Shown here one piece after another: positions 1 through 6,616 of a DNA stretch of 12,582 nucleotides. Below the pieces are notes generated by a model. It saw only the letters and a program-made list of their open reading frames with translations, was not told the origin of the DNA and ran no database searches. The position numbers and the translations under genes are program-made. This DNA comes from Spirosoma fluviale (GTDB lineage Bacteria > Bacteroidota > Bacteroidia > Cytophagales > Spirosomataceae). Each line of letters starts with the position of its first letter. The first letter of the stretch is position 1. The stretch lies in assembly GCA_945860325.1 (NCBI GenBank), contig CAMARL010000043.1:1-12582 (forward strand). Reading direction: 5' to 3'.

Positions 1-36
1 TTGAAACCCTTTAGTAGGAATCAAATCGTACGCAAC
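1..36 (-). pseudogene. In-frame continuation of the outer-membrane protein after a premature TGA
   Basis: Reading past the TGA at 37-39 in the same frame gives VAYDLIPTKGFQ up to the window edge with no further stop. Joined to the upstream residues this reads AARV-[stop]-VAYDLIPTKGF, which looks like one beta strand and turn (ARxGVxY...P.KG). A Gly codon GGA in place of TGA needs only one base change at position 39. I infer that the gene originally ran on past the window edge. The alternatives are a sequencing error or a real short C-terminus. Confidence 0.5.
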
Positions 37-837
37 TCAAACCCTAGCAGCAAATTGGTCCGCCACTGAATGATATCGAATCATCAAATCTGTGATGGGT
101 TTATCTGAAGCAAACTGTTCTGTTTCATTCACATTTTGCGGACTTAAGAGATAAAATCCATTGTAATACAATAGTGATTTTGTACCCACTAACTTATATC
201 CTTGAACTTCGATATTATACCCAATAGCCCCATCTCCTAGTTGAATGGATTGGTCGACTGGTTTTTCCAAGGTATAATCGGAACCGTCCGCTTTACGACG
301 ATGCACCACGTCTTTCACATTGGAATTTCCCGTGGGTAATTTAATTCCTAGGCCCAACATAACATTTGCTTTGGGATGTTTCAAAGGATCTAAAATCCAA
401 TAATTAGCGGTTAGACGAGCATCTCCAATTCCAACAGATTTTGTTTCAAATCGATTCCTTCCTGGATTTACCGCTACCGAGTTGCCATAATGTTCATACA
501 AAGAGGTTCGGTCGTTATAAGAAAATGGTAAATTGGCACTCACCGACAAGCGACCCGTCACTGAATAACTAATTCCTAAGTCTGCACTTTGCGTATTGTT
601 AATCACATTCGTGCCCTCAGTTTCCCTTTGTGGCTGATATTCAGTGCCTACGAAATGCTTATATGAATGAAGACTACGCATACCCAATGAAACTTGCCAT
701 TGTCCTGGAGACATTAAGGTATTAGAATTAGGTCCTGATCCTACGGCGCAACTCATGTGACGAACCGCAATACAACCTTGACCTAAACCAAGCGAGGGGA
801 CTAGACCTATTAATATAAGTGTAAATATTTTTTTCAT
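37..837 (-). CDS. Outer-membrane beta-barrel-like protein, probably truncated by an in-frame stop
   Basis: This is an exported protein of 266 residues as read. Residues 1-19 form a signal peptide (Lys-Lys, a hydrophobic stretch, then Gly-Leu-Gly before Gln20), and there is no proper lipobox before Cys22. Cys22 and Cys30 could form a disulfide. The rest has alternating polar and aromatic or hydrophobic segments typical of outer-membrane beta strands, such as QWQVSLGMRS, ADLGISYSVTGRLSVSANLPFS and KANVMLGLGIKLPTG. The segment SLYEHYGN, the PVDQSIQLGDGAIG stretch and the closing SVADQFAAR recall a Bacteroidota family annotated as hypothetical or transporter-like barrel; this is memory, not a search. 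The start lies 26 nt after the dnaG stop, so it may be the last gene of that run. The reading frame ends at a TGA (37-39) where the barrel appears unfinished, and the frame is open beyond it. The transported substrate, if any, is unknown. Confidence 0.75.
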   Translation of the reverse strand: MKKIFTLILIGLVPSLGLGQGCIAVRHMSCAVGSGPNSNTLMSPGQWQVSLGMRSLHSYKHFVGTEYQPQRETEGTNVINNTQSADLGISYSVTGRLSVSANLPFSYNDRTSLYEHYGNSVAVNPGRNRFETKSVGIGDARLTANYWILDPLKHPKANVMLGLGIKLPTGNSNVKDVVHRRKADGSDYTLEKPVDQSIQLGDGAIGYNIEVQGYKLVGTKSLLYYNGFYLLSPQNVNETEQFASDKPITDLMIRYHSVADQFAARV

Positions 838-863
838 GGGATTATCAATCGAGCAAAATTAGC

Positions 864-2834
864 TTATTTTTCAATGACGGTTCCTAATTCTTGGGATATA
901 TTTTTTTGAACTTCTTTAAGCCGAATGAAATTGACCAGTAAATCATTCATGTCATTAGGATCGCCCTGGAAATTAGCCATCAAGTCCAGCGATTCCTGTA
1001 ACCTCTGATCATTATACACTTTACGTAACCTCAATACATTTTTATAGGCTAAATCTTCTAGCATTTCAGCCTCATTCGTCACTTTAATTTCATGGCGATC
1101 TTTCCAAGTGGACGACAAATTATGCTTCTCTGAAGAGCAATCAATAGCAAATCGCTGAATTTCCTCGTCGGTGTGATGTAAATAAAATTCAGGTTTTAGG
1201 CTATTGCTATTTTTAAATTCAGTTTTACATATGTCCATCAACTTATTAAATAAAGGCATTTGGAATAATACCCCATCTAATTCCTCTAATAAATACTGCG
1301 TAACAGAAATACCTGGCGCTTTTTCTGGATTTATTTCCAGATGACCGAAGTTGACGAGTAAACGAATGCATTCAGATTCCTGGTAAAAAGCTAAATTTTG
1401 ATAGGATTCAACACCCGTTTCTGAAACAGGCTCAATCAAATTTTGAACTTCCGTATACGCTTGGCTCGAAATGGGCGCGAAACCCGATTGCGAATTGGCT
1501 CCTCCTCTTTGCTTTAAATTCTTTAAATGAATTTTATTCATTTCGGCCAACAACACATCTTCCTCCAAACGCATCAATGAAGACGTTTTCTGAATAAAAA
1601 GACTTCGCTGAATAGCATCAGGAATCTTAGAAATGCTCAGAACCATTTCCTTAATCAATTCAGATCTTTTAAACGGATCATCACCGGCCTCTTGCAAAAA
1701 TAAATTGGCCTGAAATGAAATAATGTCTTTGGATTCTTTTTTGATGTACTCAACAAAAGCCTCTGAGCCAATTTTCCTGACATAACTATCAGGATCTTGA
1801 CCTTCCGGGAAAACGACTAAATTAACTTGCAAACCCTCCTCTAAAATTAGGTCCATCCCTCTTAGCGCAGCTTTTATCCCAGCAGAATCCCCATCATATA
1901 GAACGGTAATATGTTGGGTAAAGCGACCTATTAATTTTATTTGTTCAATGGTCAAGGAAGTACCAGAGGAAGCTACGACATTTTTTATACCCGCCTGATG
2001 CAATGAAATCACATCGGTATATCCCTCAACCAAGTAACACACGTCCAACCTCCTTAATTCATTTTTTGCTTGATGTATGCCATAAAGACTTGATGATTTA
2101 TGGTAAACCTCCGTCTCAGGAGAATTGAGGTATTTTGCCTGGCTAGACTTTGCATCATTTCTTAAAATACGCGCACCAAAAGCAATTATTTTACCCGAAA
2201 CATTGTGAATAGGGAAAATAACCCGATTTCTAAATCGGTCATATACCTTACCCTCATCATTTTTTTGAGTGACCAAACCCGCCTTCTCAATAATCTCTTG
2301 AGAGAATCCTTGCTTCAGCGCAGATTTTAATAAAGCATCCCAAGCCTCTGGGCTATATCCTAAATCAAAAGCTTGTAATGTTGAATCTGAAAAACCTCTT
2401 TCTTTAAAATATGGCAGGGCAATAGACTTCCCTTCTTCCGTATCGTATAATTGTTTTTTAAAAAATTCTTTGGCATAATCCAGCATGATAAACAAACTCT
2501 CACGTTCATTTTGACGTAAAATCTGATCATCCGTCATCTCCTCTTCTTGGATATCGATGCCATATTTTTTAGCCAAATGCCTCAGGGCTTCCCCATAACC
2601 TAGGCCTTCAATATCCATGACAAATCGAACCGAATCACCGGCTTTGCCACAACCAAAACATTTATAAATTCCTTTACTAGGAGAAATAGAAAAAGACGGA
2701 GTTTTTTCACCGTGAAAAGGACAGCAAGCCCAATAATTAGCTCCTTTTTTTTTAACGGTCACATAATCCCCGATGACCTCAGCCACCGCAGCTGCTTGCT
2801 TAATTCGCTCGACAGTTTCGGGATCAATGCGCAT
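864..2834 (-). CDS. dnaG: DNA primase DnaG
   Basis: This gene encodes the replicative primase, which makes RNA primers for lagging-strand synthesis and is recruited by the DnaB helicase. The protein has 656 residues, a normal length for Bacteroidota. The N-terminal CHC2 zinc-binding domain has Cys38, His41, Cys59 and Cys62 with the spacing C-x2-H-x17-C-x2-C. The catalytic core follows, with RNRVIFPI at about 202-209. The Toprim metal site shows Glu270 (VEGYTD) and Asp314/Asp316 (YDGD), with a DPD at 347-349. Residues beyond about 430 form the less conserved helical helicase-binding region. The ATG lies one base after the stop of the nucleoside transporter gene, so translational coupling is likely. 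Codons 28-30 form a run of nine A. The outer-membrane protein gene follows 26 nt downstream. The identification is secure. Confidence 0.98.
   Translation of the reverse strand: MRIDPETVERIKQAAAVAEVIGDYVTVKKKGANYWACCPFHGEKTPSFSISPSKGIYKCFGCGKAGDSVRFVMDIEGLGYGEALRHLAKKYGIDIQEEEMTDDQILRQNERESLFIMLDYAKEFFKKQLYDTEEGKSIALPYFKERGFSDSTLQAFDLGYSPEAWDALLKSALKQGFSQEIIEKAGLVTQKNDEGKVYDRFRNRVIFPIHNVSGKIIAFGARILRNDAKSSQAKYLNSPETEVYHKSSSLYGIHQAKNELRRLDVCYLVEGYTDVISLHQAGIKNVVASSGTSLTIEQIKLIGRFTQHITVLYDGDSAGIKAALRGMDLILEEGLQVNLVVFPEGQDPDSYVRKIGSEAFVEYIKKESKDIISFQANLFLQEAGDDPFKRSELIKEMVLSISKIPDAIQRSLFIQKTSSLMRLEEDVLLAEMNKIHLKNLKQRGGANSQSGFAPISSQAYTEVQNLIEPVSETGVESYQNLAFYQESECIRLLVNFGHLEINPEKAPGISVTQYLLEELDGVLFQMPLFNKLMDICKTEFKNSNSLKPEFYLHHTDEEIQRFAIDCSSEKHNLSSTWKDRHEIKVTNEAEMLEDLAYKNVLRLRKVYNDQRLQESLDLMANFQGDPNDMNDLLVNFIRLKEVQKNISQELGTVIEK
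2745..2753 (-). other. A9 homopolymer inside dnaG
   Basis: On the coding strand nine consecutive A encode Lys28-Lys30, just ahead of the zinc-binding motif. Runs of this length are known sites of transcriptional slippage and of replication or sequencing indels. A one-base slip here would remove nearly all of the primase. Whether slippage occurs is not visible from the sequence. Confidence 0.6.
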
Positions 2835-2835
2835 A

Positions 2836-4074
2836 TTATAACAGTAAACCAGCTAAGGTGGCAGATAAATAAGAAGCTAAAGTTCCGGCAATTAAGGCTT
2901 TAAACCCTAATTTGGCCAAGTCTGAACGGCGAGATGGGACTAACTCCCCTATTCCGCCAATTTGAATGGCAACAGAAGAAAAATTAGCAAAGCCACAAAG
3001 TGCAAAACTAGTAATGGCAATGGTTTTAGGGCTTAGCGTATCTTTGATTTTAACCATATCCAAGTAAGCCACAAACTCATTGACCACCATTTTCTTTCCC
3101 ATTAAAGCGCCTGCCACTTCTATGTCAACGGCCGGAACTCCCATGGCAAATGCAAATACAGAAAACACCTTACCCAAAATTAAATTCATCGATAAGGTTG
3201 GCATATTAATTAATCCACCCAATTGACCCAAGCCTAAATCCACCAAAGCTATTAAAGCGATAAAACCGATCAACATAGCGATCACATTCAACCCTACTTT
3301 TAACCCTTCGCTCGCACCGGCTGCAATTGCGTCGACCAAATTAGCATGCGTTTTTTCAATGGACAGTTTTACTTCACCCTGCGTTTCCGACTTTTCTGTT
3401 TCCGGGAATATGATTTTTGAAATGACTAAAGCACCTGGGGCGGCCATTAAACTGGCGGCCAATAAATACGCCGCCGGGACGCCTAAGGATATATAAACGG
3501 CCATAACTCCTCCTGCGATGCAAGCAAAAGAACCGGTCATGGAAGCCATCAACTCCGAATTTGTCATGTTTTTCAAATAAGGCTTGATCATGATTTGAGC
3601 TTCCACTTGTCCTACAAAAGTGGATGCCACATTCGATAAGGCCTCCGCGCCACTGACTCCCATCAACCAATGTACGCCTCTTCCCATCGTAGAAACAATG
3701 CGTTGCAAAACGCCCAAATGATAAAACATATTCACTAAAACGGCTACAAAAATGATGGTGGGTACCACTTTGAAAAAGAAAATGTAATCATTTCCCGGAC
3801 CAAAAGCCTTGGTCATTAAATTACGGTCAACGAGCGAACCAAATACAAAAAGTGCACCCTTATCTGCTTGGCCTAAAAGCGTATTGATACTATCGCCAAG
3901 CCACTGAAAAAGCGATTGCCCCACTTCGGTCTTAAGAATAAAAACCGCTAAGATAACTTGCAATAATAAACCGACGCCCACTGTTCGATAATTAATCGCC
4001 TTTCGATTATTTGACATCAGAAAAGCAACTCCCAAAATCAGCACAATGCCCAATAGGCCAGTAAATCGTTCCAT
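2836..4074 (-). CDS. Concentrative nucleoside transporter (CNT / NupC family)
   Basis: This is an inner-membrane symporter that takes up nucleosides using an ion gradient. The protein has 412 residues and many hydrophobic helices, with a short polar loop at about 222-243. The family features of the structurally known Vibrio CNT can be placed. The first re-entrant hairpin carries GQVEA (Gln156, Glu158; the usual Thr is Val157). The helix motif VNEFVAY has Glu333. The second hairpin has CGFANFSS with Asn364 and Ser367, the same 3-residue spacing as in the Vibrio protein. The conserved SGAEALSNVASTF segment (141-153) precedes the first hairpin. The gene lies 26 nt after ppk1, and dnaG starts one base after its stop. 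Coupling to dnaG suggests nucleoside salvage alongside replication, but that is inference. The exact nucleoside and ion specificity cannot be told. Confidence 0.95.
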   Translation of the reverse strand: MERFTGLLGIVLILGVAFLMSNNRKAINYRTVGVGLLLQVILAVFILKTEVGQSLFQWLGDSINTLLGQADKGALFVFGSLVDRNLMTKAFGPGNDYIFFFKVVPTIIFVAVLVNMFYHLGVLQRIVSTMGRGVHWLMGVSGAEALSNVASTFVGQVEAQIMIKPYLKNMTNSELMASMTGSFACIAGGVMAVYISLGVPAAYLLAASLMAAPGALVISKIIFPETEKSETQGEVKLSIEKTHANLVDAIAAGASEGLKVGLNVIAMLIGFIALIALVDLGLGQLGGLINMPTLSMNLILGKVFSVFAFAMGVPAVDIEVAGALMGKKMVVNEFVAYLDMVKIKDTLSPKTIAITSFALCGFANFSSVAIQIGGIGELVPSRRSDLAKLGFKALIAGTLASYLSATLAGLLL

Positions 4075-4100
4075 GTATATTAAGTTCGTTGGTGTATTTT

Positions 4101-6389
4101 TTATTCCTTAGTTTCTAAATTTAATGTATAATTCTCAAATGAAACCAAGTCCACTAAATCTTCCTCTTTTAAATGATAAAATTCTTGATGAATATCAAAG
4201 GGCTCATCGCTTTCCACCTTCCAGTAATTCCCATCTTCTTGCATCTCATATGAATTAACCGTATCTCGCAAATTCCAATTTAAAATGGTGATGGCCAAGT
4301 TTTTAGCCCTCGAATTAACCAACTCAAATAAAGATTCAATTCGTCGATCAAAACTTCGCACCATCACATCTGCGGAACCACCATAAACTTTTGGATCTCC
4401 ATCATTGTGAAAATAGAAAATCCTCGTGTGCTCCAAATAATTACCCACAATGGATTTGATATAAATGTTTTCCGACAAACCAGGTCTTTGCGGCCTTAAA
4501 CAACAAATTCCACGAACAATTAACAAGATGGCAACCCCAGCTTTAGATGCTTTATAAAGCGCTTCCATGGTGAGCGTGTCCTGTAATGAGTTGATTTTCC
4601 AACAAATTCCTGCAGGCAATCCCGCTTTATGATTGTCGACTTCATGTTCAATCATCTCAATCAAACGGTTTCGCATGTCACGAGGAGCCGTAATTAAATG
4701 TTCATAATGAGTGGGCATAGAATGCCCTGTGATTACATTGAAGAACTCAGCGATATCCTGTGTAATTCGAATGTCCGTTGTCAACAAGCCTAAATCAGTG
4801 TACAATTTAGCCGTATCCTCATTGTAATTACCAGAAGATAAATGCGCATAACTCATCACATGTGTACCTTCATTTCGAATCACTTGCAATAATTTGGTAT
4901 GCGTCTTCAAGCCAGGTATCCCATAAATCACAAAGCAACCTGCTTTTTGAAGCCTAGTAGCCTCACGAATATTATTCTCTTCGTCAAAACGCGCCTTCAC
5001 TTCAAAAAGAACTGATACGTGTTTACCCTGTTCCGCAGCACGCAATAAGGCACTCGCAATTCTTGAATTCTTAGAAATACGGTATAAAGTAATTTTAATA
5101 GCCAACACATGGGGATCATCTGCCGCTTGCTCTAATAGCTGTATAACTGGCTCAAAATTATTATAAGGGTGATGCAAGAGGATATCCCCACGCTTCATGG
5201 TGTCAAAAATATCGCCAATTTGAATGGACTTTAAACCCAAGGGGGGCACTACAGGCGGGTTAACAGCCACCTGCCCTTTAAATTCCGAATGCTTTAATAT
5301 CTGCCAAAAAGAAGTAAAATCTAAAATAGCTGTCTTAACAAAGATATCAGACTTTTCTAATGACCAGCGTTTCAACATTTCTCCAAGCAAGAATTCAGAA
5401 TGCTCCTGTTCCACCTCTACGCGGGTAACCCGACCTAATCGTCGGTCTTTAATTTTCTTTTTTATCTCGTCAACAAAATCCGTTTCCGTATCCTCATGCT
5501 CTACTAAATCAAAATCCCCATTTCGAGTAATCCTAAAAAGGGTTGTAGATTCTATTTCTACATTTCGGTAAAGAACTTGTAATTGTTGGCGTATCAATTC
5601 TTCAATTGGCAAAAACACAATTTTATCCTCCCGCTCAATCACATAAAATCGAGCTAAATTCAGTGGGATTTGAACAAAAGATATTTTACGATCGCGCTCA
5701 GATTTCCCCTTACCCCCTTTTTTTTCAGGCCCTCCGATGGTGACAACCCCAAAAATCAAGGTCTTCGCCAATAAACTTGGAAATGTATGCGTATGGTCAA
5801 AAACCATTGGGGTCAACATCGGATATATCGTCCGATTAAAATAGGTTTCTACCTCCGACTGTTCCACTGTAGTCAAATCAGCAAAAGAAGCTAAAAGCAA
5901 TCCGTTTTCTGGAAATAAAGGAAGGATGTCATCCACAAATAATCGATGCTTTTCCTGGCTAAATTCCTGAGCCGACGAAATAAGCATTTGCTTAAACGGA
6001 ACTTCACGCAATCCTGAATAATCCGTTCGCTCCTTCCCAAAATCAATGTAATTATACAAGGAACCCATTCGGATCGTAAAAAACTCATCTAAATTAGAAG
6101 CCGTAATAGCTAAAAATTTCAATCGATCGAAAAGTGACTTACTCGTATCACGTGCCTGATCTAACACACGTTCATCAAACTTAAGCCAAGAAAGATCACG
6201 TGATATAAACTTCGCCTTTAACTGAATTTCATGCGATTTTTGCATGGATTTATCCGATTTCCAAGTAGGATCCTTAGACGCCAATAAATTGATTTTCCAA
6301 TTTTTAGGTCTCAGGAAAGACAAAAGATTCCCAGGCTGAGAATCTTTGTCATTCGAATTTGAATCTGTAGGTTGATCTGTATGTACCAT
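4101..6389 (-). CDS. ppk1: Polyphosphate kinase 1
   Basis: PPK1 reversibly polymerises the gamma-phosphate of ATP into polyphosphate. The four-domain layout is visible. The N-terminal domain has FISRDLSWLKFDERVL (61-76) and LAITASNLDEFF (93-104). The head domain runs to about 375. The first phospholipase-D-like domain begins near HHPYNNFEPV (406-415) and carries the presumed phospho-accepting His497 in GLKTHTK, followed by YAHLSSGNYNEDTAKLYTD. The second has His654 in YLEHTR, then FHNDGDPKVYGGSADVM and DRRIE. At 762 residues it is longer than the usual roughly 690-720. The first 60 or so residues are polar and low in complexity, so Met49 (codon at 6243-6245) is a possible alternative start giving 714 residues. 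A basic loop at 221-235 interrupts the head domain. The upstream small gene ends 5 nt before its ATG and the transporter gene follows after 26 nt. Confidence 0.97.
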   Translation of the reverse strand: MVHTDQPTDSNSNDKDSQPGNLLSFLRPKNWKINLLASKDPTWKSDKSMQKSHEIQLKAKFISRDLSWLKFDERVLDQARDTSKSLFDRLKFLAITASNLDEFFTIRMGSLYNYIDFGKERTDYSGLREVPFKQMLISSAQEFSQEKHRLFVDDILPLFPENGLLLASFADLTTVEQSEVETYFNRTIYPMLTPMVFDHTHTFPSLLAKTLIFGVVTIGGPEKKGGKGKSERDRKISFVQIPLNLARFYVIEREDKIVFLPIEELIRQQLQVLYRNVEIESTTLFRITRNGDFDLVEHEDTETDFVDEIKKKIKDRRLGRVTRVEVEQEHSEFLLGEMLKRWSLEKSDIFVKTAILDFTSFWQILKHSEFKGQVAVNPPVVPPLGLKSIQIGDIFDTMKRGDILLHHPYNNFEPVIQLLEQAADDPHVLAIKITLYRISKNSRIASALLRAAEQGKHVSVLFEVKARFDEENNIREATRLQKAGCFVIYGIPGLKTHTKLLQVIRNEGTHVMSYAHLSSGNYNEDTAKLYTDLGLLTTDIRITQDIAEFFNVITGHSMPTHYEHLITAPRDMRNRLIEMIEHEVDNHKAGLPAGICWKINSLQDTLTMEALYKASKAGVAILLIVRGICCLRPQRPGLSENIYIKSIVGNYLEHTRIFYFHNDGDPKVYGGSADVMVRSFDRRIESLFELVNSRAKNLAITILNWNLRDTVNSYEMQEDGNYWKVESDEPFDIHQEFYHLKEEDLVDLVSFENYTLNLETKE
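5713..5725 (-). other. A8G5 tract inside ppk1
   Basis: The coding strand reads eight A followed by five G, in frame as GAA AAA AAA GGG GGT, and encodes Glu-Lys-Lys-Gly-Gly in a basic loop of the PPK1 head domain. The run can realign in either direction and so resembles a slippery site. No strong downstream stem-loop was recognised, so programmed frameshifting is not claimed. Confidence 0.5.
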
Positions 6390-6394
6390 TTTTT

Positions 6395-6613
6395 CTAATT
6401 GGTTGATATTTGATTTTTAATCGCCTCATAGTCAGAACCTAATCTGCCTACTTCAGACATCAAAAACTTTTGAAGTTCCAAATTAAATATTTGCTTTTCG
6501 TCCGGGGTTAAGGAATCATAAAGATTTTTTAGCTCTACATTGATCAGCTTACGCTCCTGTTCAGAATCCGCATGAATACTCCTTAAATGAAAAGATTTAA
6601 AATCAAAAATCAT
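6395..6613 (-). CDS. Small protein of unknown function between gyrB and ppk1
   Basis: I do not recognise this 72-residue protein. It has no signal peptide, no membrane segment and no cysteine, so it is probably a soluble cytoplasmic protein. It is rich in charged residues and should be mostly helical: one helix at about 16-33 (DSEQERKLINVELKNLYD), then SLTPDEKQIFNLELQKF as a second, and a third to the end. It starts with ATG 3 nt after the gyrB stop and ends 5 nt before the ppk1 start, so it occupies the whole gap between two essential-type genes in the same direction. The tight packing, protein-like composition and lack of a competing frame support a real gene. A small helical accessory or regulatory protein is plausible, but no function can be assigned. 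Confidence 0.8.
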   Translation of the reverse strand: MIFDFKSFHLRSIHADSEQERKLINVELKNLYDSLTPDEKQIFNLELQKFLMSEVGRLGSDYEAIKNQISTN

Positions 6614-6616
6614 TCA

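Noticed and set aside
2712..2903. Plus-strand open frame of 63 codons across the dnaG start
   Set aside because: It lies opposite dnaG and the transporter end, has no recognisable protein character, and both minus-strand genes are certain.
3374..3670. Second minus-strand frame of 98 codons inside the nucleoside transporter gene
   Set aside because: It overlaps the real gene in another frame and its composition (many Arg, His and Gly) does not resemble the local proteins.
5224..5571. Plus-strand open frame of 115 codons inside ppk1
   Set aside because: It is antisense to the well-conserved PPK1 core, rich in Ser and Thr, with no motif.
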